Shown here: one piece after another, positions 20,190 to 30,400 of the stretch
Numbering within the stretch: the first letter of the stretch is position 1
How the letters are laid out: the number at the start of each line of letters is the position of its first letter
Source of the DNA: Pristionchus mayeri
Taxonomy: Eukaryota > Nematoda > Chromadorea > Rhabditida > Neodiplogasteridae
Reading direction: 5' to 3'
NCBI GenBank assembly: GCA_036245805.1
Contig: BTRK01000006.1
Span: 16,338,365 to 16,402,364, forward strand
DNA length: 64,000 nucleotides
Program-made: the position numbers and the translations under genes
The notes under the pieces: model-generated
Database searches by the model: none
What the model saw: the letters and a program-made list of their open reading frames with translations, nothing else
Told to the model about the DNA's origin: nothing

Positions 20190-22771
20190 CTACTTTTTCA
20201 GCCACTCCAAGTATCCGATGGTAGTATCGGGCAAGTTGAGCGGGGCCTGAGTGATCTTCCCGGCCGTATTCCCTGCCTCGACCCATTTGAATGATCCATT
20301 TGAAAGCTTCTGAAATATATACGTCATTCAGTCGATAGAACACGAATAATGTGACATCTCGCAAATTTAATAGACATGAGCGACGGACATCGAACTTCTT
20401 GGCTCGCGAGATGATGGAGATCGTGTGAGGACTGAATGTTGATAAACATGGGCGAACGATGTGTAATCAGAGCAATGAAATTCCTTTTTTTGAGCATTAT
20501 GTTCCCATTCAAATTGCTATTCTAGAAATCAAAATGCAAGATATCAGAAAACTAGACATTTAATGAATTCGGCTTACACGGTGATGTCATCCAGAATCAC
20601 ATGATCGATTAGGAGATCTTCGATGGTCGATGCACGAAACAATTGCGCACACATAGATATATCAGAAGAGGAGAGAGGACTTCCAAATTCACCGATGGAG
20701 ACTCTCTTGATGGAGGAAGAGAGGAAAACGGCAAACTGCGAAAAATATTTTTAATTGGAAAGCGATTAGAAAATGTTTTCTTCTTTAATAAACATCAATA
20801 ACAAGTAGTTGTTCTCATCCACCGCATTGCAGCGCACATTTGGCAGATCTTCTTGACAAAATAACGAAGTCTCTTATCAATAAACTAAACATTAAGGTTG
20901 TTGCCCTCTAACCTGCTCGATGATTGGATCTTCGGGACCGGTCAAGGCCACTTGCAGAGTGGGATCATCGAGGAATCTCGATCGCTTGAATCTCTCCCAA
21001 TCCATATTGGACGTGTCATAGAAGGGGAGATTGGGAAGGCAGAGGAAAACCTTCGCCGCAAGGCCGCCCTGCAAATAGCCTATTAGAATAACAAAGAAGG
21101 AATTTGGTACGGTATAAATTCGTGGAAAATTAAATTGCAAATTAGAGGAAAGAGTCTGACAAACATTCATGATAGCATTGGAAAGTCGATCTACAACATT
21201 AAAGGAGCCACGCGTCCAATTCTCAATTCTAGTTCACGACAAAATGCCAACCTCGTCATTACGCAGAATCACTATCTCGAATTCCGGTCGATTGTTCTCT
21301 CTCTTCATGAATTCGTGCACCCAATCGTGGAAGAGAGTGGAGACCTATAAAGCTAGAAATTGCCCAATTGATCAATAATACATAAATCCACAATTATTAA
21401 ATCACTTAAAAAGTGCATTCCAATATTGAAATATTTTCACTTAAATTCTATTACCGCATCTTAAACTGGCTTTTCGTTGAGAAATTCCTTGACCTCCCTC
21501 CGCCGATAGACAAAATTATATAGTGCGAAATTGAATATTTTTACAATCATAATTCCATACTTTAGCGAGATTGTTGAGATCTGAGCAATTATTGTCAGTA
21601 CGAAGGTGGAACAAAATTCGTTCGAAGCCCTGGCGCGCTTTCCACTGAAGAGATTCCAACCTAGAAAGAAGATAACGATCACATAGAAGTTCTGTGGTTT
21701 TTCTTTCTTAGTTACACCCCCAGGCCACGCCCCTATCTCCTAACCTAGATTAGGCGCGGGGCCGAGAACCCTCATATAGAGCAGGTTTCACTCTTTATGT
21801 CTAATCATGATTCATAGCCTAAGCTATTAGAGAAAGGATAAGAGGAGGACAAGAGAGAAGGTGAGTGATGCAATATGGGATGAGGGGCGGAGTCTGGCGC
21901 AGGAATAAGAAAGTCTAATCTAGCCAGTACAAAACAATATTCTTTTCTTAGATTTTGGATGAAAACCGTGAGATGAAAATATTACATCGAGCATTCGGCA
22001 GGATCGGCAATGTAGTCGATATCGTCAACACTCTTGTTCTGCTCCTCCTTGTTGTTGAGCAGCTCCTTCTTCTTGGGGATTGGAGACGCGCAGGGAGATG
22101 AGATCGAGGACTATAAAATATTAGTAATATATTCAACCATAGACAGACCAAGCCCTCTCCCCCCCCCCCCCCGGGGGTCGGTAAATTGGTAATGACCCCG
22201 GTCGAGAAAGGTAACGTTCCCTAGAAGCAATTTGAACAGCAGGGATACGTATTCCTAGCAATAGTCGGCCTCACCGCACTACACCACCTAGCGTAGTCGT
22301 TTACGACTATAAAATCGCTATACGTGGCTGCACCTTTACCTTTTTAATTATTCAACCATATCCACCATTTCAAATTATGTTTCGATTTTTGAGGTTTTTA
22401 ATTCATCTAATACGACGAAAAGTCAGACGAGATGGCATTTTCAAAGTATTTCTCCAGCAGGACGACCCTCTTTGAACGGCTTCTCATTGACAACGGGAGA
22501 CACACCGGGACGAGCCTGCATTTTGGAGCGAAGAGTGTGTTTATTAGTTTTAAAATCGAACTCGGACAGTTAATTTTGAGATTTTTTGCATCTCCTGGTA
22601 AATGAAGTGGGATAAAGTAAACATAGGAAAACAATGTTTTCAAAAATGAGAGAACAAGATGAGAAATGAACTAAAATACCTCGTCAGCGGGATTGTGCGG
22701 TGTCATTGAATTATCCGTTGATTTATCCAGCGAAAGCTTGTAAGAGTTAGGAGCTTGCATTATCTTGGCAA
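20190..22771 (-). CDS. Family B gene B1 (exon 8 absent)
   Basis: Exons on the minus strand: 22771-22680 (ATG at 22760, MQAPNSYKLSLDKST), 22110-21986, 21660-21561, 21344-21252, 21068-20913, 20735-20578, 20431-20389, 20309-20190 (stop TAG). Phases agree throughout and the coding sum is 876 nt (291 residues). It matches B2/B3 exon for exon: PKKKELL linker; FHLRTDNNCSDLNNLAK; FHDWVHEFMKRENNRP; PTLQVALTGPEDPI; FLSSSIKRVSIGEFG; terminal LSNGSFKWVEAGN. Exon 7 is shortened and exon 8 (SDSFIGL..FWEEFLNE in B2) is missing, yet the frame is kept. No signal peptide or membrane segment is evident. The family is not one I can name; function unknown. A further possible exon (about 22440-22520, ARPGVSPVVNEK) has no donor and was left out. 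Confidence 0.55.
22195..22345 (-). mobile_element. Possible tRNA-like SINE remnant
   Basis: On the minus strand GGTGGTGTAGTGCGG (about 22275-22290) resembles the A box of the SINE at 5.2 kb. The tail contains AAAAAGGTAAAGGTGCAGCC, similar to the SINE tail there. No clear B box. It lies between exons 1 and 2 of B1. Confidence 0.4.
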
Positions 22772-22864
22772 CTGGAAAAGCAGGTATTTTTAATAACATT
22801 AACACATTATCACAATAATCAAGTATATTATCGGTGGAACGCGTCATAAATACAGGCAAGATAT

Positions 22865-23096
22865 TAAAGTTACCGGACGAGGACGAAATTGACCCCCTAT
22901 TGTTTGTCCTCCATCGAATAGCCGATGGCTGAATTAGTTGAGAATCAATATACAAAAATGCTAAAAATCAATAAAAGCCTCAAGAGAAAGCCGGAAATAA
23001 TAAGCGTAATCCCGCGCTCTCTCACTTCTTCATACTCTCTCGTAAACGCGACGAGATCAGGGTCAGATCAGGGTTTCGTCCTCGTCCGGTAACTTT
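22865..23096. mobile_element. 232-bp MITE, family TAAAGTTACC, copy 2
   Basis: Ends TAAAGTTACCGGACGAGGAC and GTCCTCGTCCGGTAACTTTA form a 20-bp perfect inverted repeat. Flanks read TTAA on both sides, so either TA or TTAA could be the target. The interior is the inverse of copy 1. It lies just upstream of B1 exon 1. Confidence 0.82.
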
Positions 23097-23099
23097 AAT

Positions 23100-24380
23100 A
23101 TAATAAAGTTGTACGTAATTTAGCAGCCGTTGAAGAATATATAAAAACGCATATTGAAATATATATCTATTAATATGTAGAATGCGCGTTTTTTTGAATT
23201 CATGGCCGCTTTGCGAAACGATGGCGAGAGGGGAGAGAGAGAGGGAGATCGAAAGAGCGCCCTCTTTATAACCCGGCGATGTTAGCGCACGCTCCGGTGG
23301 CGAAACGAGGACAAGTCCCCAGTCCCTCTCTTTATCTACGCGACGAAACCGTTAAGTAACCCTCTCAATGAAAAATAAAATAAATTTGGTGGTTTGAATA
23401 AATCGAGAGCCCTGGAAACAGCCATACCTCGCGTGTCTTTCTAGTCTGTGGCTTCATTGTCCTAACGAGCCGAGAAGTGTTGAATGGGCAAAGATTACAT
23501 AATTGTGAAATCGGTCGGTAGAGAGAGGGAAAGCGCGAATAAACGAGTTTCGCCATTAGCGATTGCGAAACATACTCCGCTAGCACGATAACAAGTACAG
23601 TTAGTACAGTATTGCACTATAAAATATGCGGATATTCAATAAAATGTCCAATATAGAAAGAAGCTATCGATAGCGAATGTGATCACGTTCGACCATATTG
23701 TGAAAAGAAAGAGATAAAAATACGAGCGCAAAAAAATGACTATTGCGAAAAGATTACGCTATAGTGTGAAGCTGATAAACGCGACCCCAAAAAGGCGGAG
23801 CGAGGATGTGAATAAACAACAGGAATTATTACTGAAATAAAAGACATCCGAGAGATCGAGTAACTAGCCCGTGAACGAACTAGTGGTCAAAATGAACGAA
23901 TTGAGAGGCGCGAGGGAAGAGGGGAGAGAGAGAGCGAGAGAGCGCGCCAAAGGAAGAGAGCGCTAGAGAAAGCGCGCGAGGCAAACAACAAACGAACAGT
24001 TGAGGGAAGGGGACTATGAGTAAACATGTGATTATAAAAGTGATTTCTTGCCGAATGCGGGGGTGTGAGACACATTCCACGTCCAATGTAGAAAGAGGCT
24101 AATTAAAAACCGTGTTAGTTTTCACGAAAATCTGTGAACAAAGGGAAAGGAGTATGCGAAATCTCATATTGAGATACATGATCGCCTCGCGCGCACTCTG
24201 ACTCCGCCCATTCTCCCCCCCCCCCCCCCCACCTCTACCCATCAATAACTCTCTTCCTTACTGTTAGCTCCCGGTTCTTTAGTTTCCCCTTGTTAGTATT
24301 AGCAGGTCATCCTCCTATCTTGTGTGATAAAATATCCTCAATCTTTCGTGTTGCGTGCAAGGCAGGGACATAGCAAACAT
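23100..24380. other. Intergenic, purine-rich duplicated block
   Basis: No exon recognised. 23885-24030 repeats the GA-rich segment of 19.2 kb, and a C homopolymer lies near 24215. A dispersed repeat begins at 24380. Confidence 0.45.
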
Positions 24381-24620
24381 GATTCATGGTACCATCGCGT
24401 CTTGGGCTTTGATAGATTGATATTATTTCATAGGAGGGGCATCGATTGGAATCAAGGTATTGATGCAACGGATATCGACGTTTTCATTAAAATAACAATC
24501 GAATCGAATGCAAAGTTTATCAGTAAACCTTCGTTTAAGAGCATAACAATGTTATTGCATAAATACAGGCATAAAATCGGAAAATTGGGACACCACTTCT
24601 TGCGGAGAACTAGTAGATTA
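24380..24620. repeat. Dispersed repeat downstream of family B copies, copy 1
   Basis: A block with TTCATGGTACCATCGCG, GCAACGGATATCGACG and CATAAATACAGGCATAAAAT recurs at 33.74-33.87 plus 34.77-34.83 kb and at 45.96-46.11 kb. Each copy sits a few hundred bases beyond the 3' end of a family B gene or fragment, so it marks the duplicated unit's 3' flank. Confidence 0.7.
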
Positions 24621-24816
24621 TGATATCATACTCCCTAATACTCCGTCTAGGGAATTTAATAGAAGAAAAAAAGATAAATTATAAGTATTATTTTTAAATC
24701 TTCTGTCAGCGAGGGGGAATACAGTTGAATACGAGTGGCATTAGTTAACATGATATAAATGAGTAAAATTAGAAGATAACTTCTGTCAAGTGATACGGTA
24801 GATGAATAATGCAAAT

Positions 24817-26150
24817 TCACTTCGTCTCAGCTTTCATCCACTCGATCATCTCGATGTGAAGGTTGCCCAAATTGATGGGAGCCTGAGTGATCACCCTATA
24901 TAATCCGATGTTCCCCGCCTTCACCCATTTGATGTTGGAGAACAAAGGGAAAACTATTATTTAATAACACATAAAAGCGCTCTATGGAGATTCACAGTTT
25001 GTGTTAGGTAGTGTGCGAATCAAATGTAACCGATTAGGGCACATAAATCATCCCGTTCAAGAAGCTATTGGGGTGTCCGGAAAGTTCGTATAATTTTTTG
25101 TTTTTATTTTTTATTCAATGCTTTACAATTCTCAGTGACCAATGTATGCCCCCTTCTTTCTCACTACCTCCCTCCAGCGACTTCTCCCCCTTGTCACCTG
25201 CTCTCTTATCCTTTTCTCAATATCCCTCATCTCAAACATCGACCCACCCGTGAGCCTATCCTTCAACCAAGCCAAGCAATCCCTCACTGAGTGCCCATCC
25301 GACTTATAATCCACCGGTAATCCGCTGTACTCTGCCGCTGCCTTTCCTGCTAGTATCTCTCTCAACGCCTGCTTAGCCACCGCCTTACCGTACTGCTCAT
25401 ATCTCAACAAGAATCCATCGTAGAACACATCCCACTTCTCTCTCGCTCCATCATACTTAGCCATGCTGGGCAAAACCGACGGGTCCATTCCTACTACCAT
25501 TCTATCACCACCATTGCGCACCACAGGGGACCAATTAGTATTGTATATTTTTCAGTAAATATAGAAAATTTACATGGAATAGAAAATATCAAGGGAAAAT
25601 GGCCCTCTCACCAGGATCATTAATCTGTGGCTGATTAGCAATCGACATACTGAGAGATCCCGTGGCCTTTGACAGAATCGACATGATGAAGGGACTGGAC
25701 AATGCAAAGAAATAATGAACAAACATAACTAACAGTAGTAGAACACCTAGTTTGAGCGAATTTTCTTCTAGTTTTATCCCGGCCAATCATGAATCATCAA
25801 ATCAAATCAGCAAATTCGATCATCGAAGTATATCAGCTTACGCGTTAGTGTCGTCAAGATCACTAATACTGAAATCGAGATTTCCTACGGTAGAAGAAGC
25901 AAGGAACTGTGCCCAGAGCGAGAGATCAGAAGAGAAGAGCCCATAGATGCAGACTTCCTTGATAGATGACGAGAGAATATCAGCCAACTGCAAAAAATGT
26001 TTCTGATTATGAAATTTTTAGGAGAATCTTTATTTATCATTTCGAGTGTTAAATTTATTGCATGAAGGACACAACATATCTGGAGGGGATACTCGATGAT
26101 TCCTGTCATGGCGTAGAAGTACTGCTTGAAATCTTCGTAAAGCCGAAATG
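24817..26150 (-). pseudogene. Family B fragment (exons 5 part, 6, 7 and 9)
   Basis: Readable pieces on the minus strand: end of exon 5 (about 26150-26075, TGIIEYPLQ, donor changed to AT), exon 6 (25987-25842, LADILSSSIKEVCIYG), exon 7 (25694-25612, SPFIMSILSKATGSL) and exon 9 (about 24942-24817, IKWVKAGN ... WMKAETK, stop TGA). Exons 1-4 are missing; the 5' side ends at the hammerhead-like tandem repeat at 26.15 kb. Exon 8 is missing and its place holds a gag-mariner chimera. The lost donor and missing exons make it a pseudogene. Confidence 0.7.
25068..25538 (-). mobile_element. gag-mariner chimera flanked by TA
   Basis: Left end is the mariner TIR TTGGGGTGTCCGGAAAG after a TA (25066-25067), continuing through the transposase C-terminal coding end to 25180. 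There it joins a gag fragment (25181-25538) whose outer end, CTAATTGGTCCCC on the minus strand, is the same base at which gag abuts mariner in the 8-11 kb palindrome, again next to TA (25539-25540). On the minus strand the gag N terminus (TRGR) is fused in frame to the transposase tail (SRWREVVRKKGAYIGH). It lies between exons 7 and 9 of a family B fragment. Confidence 0.85.
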
Positions 26151-26388
26151 GGGGACAGGAGAGGGGAAGCGCGTCAGCATTTATCGGTGAGACGTTTCGG
26201 GCCGCAGCCCATCATCAGTCAGTAAAATAACATGAAAAGAGAACTTTTAGGAGTGGACAATTATTTGTTGGGGACAGGAGAGGGGAAGCGCGTCAGCATT
26301 TATCGGCGAGACGTTTCGGGCCACAGCCCATCATCAGTCAGTAAAATCACATGAAAAGAGAACTATTAGGAGTGGACAATTGTGATGA
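26151..26388 (-). repeat. Tandem 119-bp repeat with hammerhead-like cores
   Basis: Two head-to-tail units (26151-26269 and 26270-26388). On the minus strand each contains CTGATGA, then a GGGC/GCCC stem with a 4-nt loop (UGCG in one unit, UGUG in the other), then GAAACGTC. CUGAUGA...GAAA is the hammerhead ribozyme core, and GAAACGUC with a self-complementary ACGU is the arrangement of minimal hammerheads that work as dimers, known from Penelope-like retroelements. One extra U after CUGAUGA is a deviation. No reverse transcriptase lies nearby. Confidence 0.55.
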
Positions 26389-26389
26389 A

Positions 26390-27490
26390 TTTTCGAATAA
26401 TAGTATTTAATGAACTAGGATAATTCACATATTAGGTTGATCCAAAAGTTTCTCCCTATTTTATTTTTTAAACTTTCTACAGCCATATTTGCCTGACTGT
26501 AATTTCCACTTAACAGTAGTTGTGGACGTATTGGTAGATTACACGCGCTGTATCAATTTAATCCTGGAGAACTTAATACGGGAATAAATACTTAAAATGT
26601 CAAAATCTCAAAATTTTGCAATTTTTTGTTTACTTTGTTGAACCCTACCATTTGAAAGCACACTAATAATTGATTTTGCCCATCTGAAGAGTGATACTAC
26701 TCAAGTTGCTCATCAAGAATATTAGAAAATATCAAACCTTCAATGTGCGTTGAAAGCTGAGAATTATCAAAACTGCTGATTTCCCTGATCAAATTTCGTA
26801 ATTTTGCTGTATCAAGCAGCTATGCACGAGTAGCCCTCTCCAGTTTAAGGGTACTATTAAGACTGGCGAGCACTTCATTGTCCACCTCAATATGGATTAC
26901 TGAGCCAACGGCTAAACATTCGGGGCTATGAAATGTAATTCTGCAGAAATTTATCTCGCGGAATTATCTAATTAGGCGCTCATCTCAACTTGGCATGACG
27001 GCACACTGATATTGAATTAAATTCATGAGCATCCCCAGTTATCATACTTTACACTGGTATGTATGATTAACCCCTATCTCTTTTCCCCCTCTATCCTCCG
27101 TTATCCATCTCACGTCCGCTCTCCCTCTCATTTGCTTCGGATTACTAAGTCTTTTCGGAATCATAATATGCAACCCGGCATCCCCTCATAACGACGATAT
27201 CAACTCAAAACGACGATATCAACTCAAAACGAAATGCATCACGAGTGTGTGTTGGATATTTAAACTTCACAATGGAAATGCAAAATTCACTCAATAGCAC
27301 AAACATATAAATGCTGCAGGGGTTGAGTACAAATTATATATCATAGAATAAGGAGTCTATTGATAAAGAGGAAGCTAAATTTGAATCACAAATAGATAAA
27401 TTAAACGCAGCTCGATTAGATTTGTCTGCAACTAGTGTCGGAGAGGGAACAAAGAGGAAGGAAGATACGGTATACACTGAATGAAACAAC
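26390..27490. other. 3' flank of B2; single TIR-like end
   Basis: At 26435 TTAGGTTGATCCAAAAG resembles the terminal repeats of the 33.9-kb element, but no partner end was found. 27200-27490 is duplicated at 46.31-46.57 kb (both contain CATCACGAGTGTGTGTT and GATAAATTAAACGCAG), showing that the B2 and B3 copies share their 3' flank. No exon seen. Confidence 0.55.
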
Positions 27491-27496
27491 GGTAAT

Positions 27497-30400
27497 CTAC
27501 TTCTTTTCCACTTTCTGCCACTCCACCCAGTGGATGGAAGAAGAGGGCAGGTTGATCGGTGCCTTCGTTATCTTCTCTCCTCTTCTCCTGTTTCCCGTTT
27601 CAACCCATTCGATCGAACCGTTCAAGAGTTGCTGAAATATATAAGGCAATCACTGAGATCAAGTATATTGTAGCATCGAGCTTCAGGGTTATGAAGCAAT
27701 TTTCACTTCGTTGAGGAATTCCTCCCAGAAAGCGCGAGAGAGGCCAATGAACGAGTCGGACTGGAAGAGGCTGCTGGGGTTGTTGAGAAAGACGTGGCTG
27801 ATGGAGAATGAGAACAACGTCTTGATGAAGGCTTCTAAAGAGGAAGAAAGTATAAATCCTTTCCACATCATCATTAAATCATTCTATTTCATGTGTAACA
27901 GTCCAAAATATTCCGAAAGTATAATGAATGACCCCTACCGGATCCTTACGGGAATGAATAGACTGCGGTTGCCTGTAGAACAGAACCTCGAGATGATTCC
28001 TCGCACGTGCGATGATGAAGACGATGAGAGGACTGAAACAATGGATTTTGCAAAATGCTTCCCATTCTCCAAAACCCAAAATTAATATCTCATTGGAAAT
28101 TCTCAGATCAAAAACATTCAAACGCGATTTCAAATGAAGATAAAAACGCGTCCGGTAAAAGTAAAGCAGCAAAATGTATTTTCGACGTGCACACAATTAT
28201 GGTTACGAATAATATATTATAACTCGTTTTATTTGAAATCAATGAAGCACGGGAAATTTCACCCTCTGCACAGCGTGGAAAAGAGAGGGAATGCTGGGCA
28301 GATTTGATCCGTCATCCTCGGATTACACAGTAAAAAAGCCGTGATTATTTTTTTGTGGTTTTTCATGCTCTGCTTCTGAACTGGATCGGATTTTGCAAAA
28401 CCGCTACATAGTGGAAAACGTGTTTACGCCACTTTGTGTACAAACGCCATCGCGATAGCTTCATTCTCCTATAAGCATTTCTCATTTGAGTGCCAAATAC
28501 ATACGTTTTTGGCTTTTTTGCAATATTTTTTCATGCTGCTACCGAACTACAGTCGCGCCGGAAAGTCATGGGACACTTTTTGTATTTGTTGTAACTTTTT
28601 GCCCAGGAAATGGATCATTCTGGTACTCAGGCATGATGTATCAAATTCATTGGAGATTATGATCATGATGTTGGGGTATGACGAAATAGCCCCGTTATTG
28701 CATAGTGATGACGCAATCAATATGCACTTTTTCAAAACGGCATTATTCTTACATAGATTTTCTCCTGTTTATCAACCTTTCCAAGATTGGAGATATAACC
28801 GAGGCCTACCCAGAATAAATTTTTGAAGGTGCGGCTCGGTCGTACATTTGCTGCAGCCGTGCTGCAAAACAGGGTGAAATGAAATTCAGAACTCGGCTTC
28901 TAGGCAGGCTAGAGACCCCTTCTAAACATAAAAATTATCGCCATCATGAATCCAGATGATACTGAGAATACGAAAACTATATCTCAAAATTTGCCCTCAG
29001 GGCATGAAAAAATCACTTTTTGCGTGACCATTTTTTGGGCATCCATAACTTTATGGAAAAGTTGATTAAAAATCTGATTTTTATCTGATACTATTCAAAA
29101 TGTAACGAAGAACTGATTTCCTACTTTTTAGAGCGATTGGATATCTTTCCTGCCCGCGGCGATCGTTGATACTCGGGTCGGAAAGCACCTTGTTTACCTC
29201 TATGGGCGAGAGAGTGCAGACGACGAGAATACGTAAACAGGGTGTTTCTTGACCCGAGTTTACCTCCGATAAACGGTCGCCGCGGGCAGGAAAGATAACT
29301 TATCGCTATAAAAATTTGTAAATCAGTTCTTCAATACATTTTGAACATTATCAGATAAGATCTCGTTTTCATATTCTCAGTATCATCTGGATTCATGATG
29401 GCAATTATGTTGATGATTGGAACGGGTCTCTAGCCTGCCTAGAAGCCGAGTTCTGAATTTCAGACCCTGTTTTTGCAGAAATATATTATATTTTATATAT
29501 ATTTTATCTACGCTCGAATGCGCAACGAGATGCGATACAGTATATAATGTACGGTGTTACAGAATATTTAGATTCTCCTCATACCGATGATTAAAAGTGA
29601 AAGAGTAAAGCGAGAGAAGGGGTACAGAAAAAAGAAGAGAAAGAGAGAAAGAAAATCGAAGATCTAGTAAGCTGGTCTCATCTGTCTTCGTCTGGTCAGT
29701 TTATGAGGAGGGAACCGAGGAGGAGGCACTCGGGTGGACCAGGTAGACTCTGCTCCGAGAACCAGCATCCGTAGATCTTTAATAGGGGAGAAGTGGGGAG
29801 GGAGTAGAGATGTGTACGTGGGGCTACAACAATTGTGCGACCGAGCACCACCTTCAAAAGAGCTACAACAAATGTGCGACCGAGCACCACCTTCAAAAAT
29901 TTATTCTGGGTAGGCCTCGGTCATATCTCCAATCTTGGAAATTTTGGTGAACAGGAAAAAATCTATATAAGAATAATGCCGTTTTGAAAAACTGCATATT
30001 GATTGCGTCATCACTTTGCAATAACGAGTTCAATTTCGTCGTACCCCAACATCATGATCATAATCTCCAATGAATTTGATACATCATGCCTGAGTACCAG
30101 AATGATCCATTTCCTGGGCAAAAAGTTACAGCAAATACATGACTGTCCCATGACTTTCCGGCGCGACTGTAGGTTGATATCGAAAAAACCACTACATACA
30201 GTAGCGCCCAAAAGTATTGAAACGATTTGAATTTTTCATATAACTTTTTCTACCGTTGACTTAGCAAGTTCGATGTTGGGGCGATATATAGCAAATCAAT
30301 CGAAGAATACGATGCGAGTATTGCGTCATCAAGTGCCTCATAACTAATTGCGTAGTGATGACGCAATCGAATTTCACTTTTTCAAACACGCTTCATTCTT

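Noticed and set aside
28861..29480. Reading the foldback arms as a gene pair
   Set aside because: No arm has a long frame, and symmetry about 29.23 kb explains the paired similarity.
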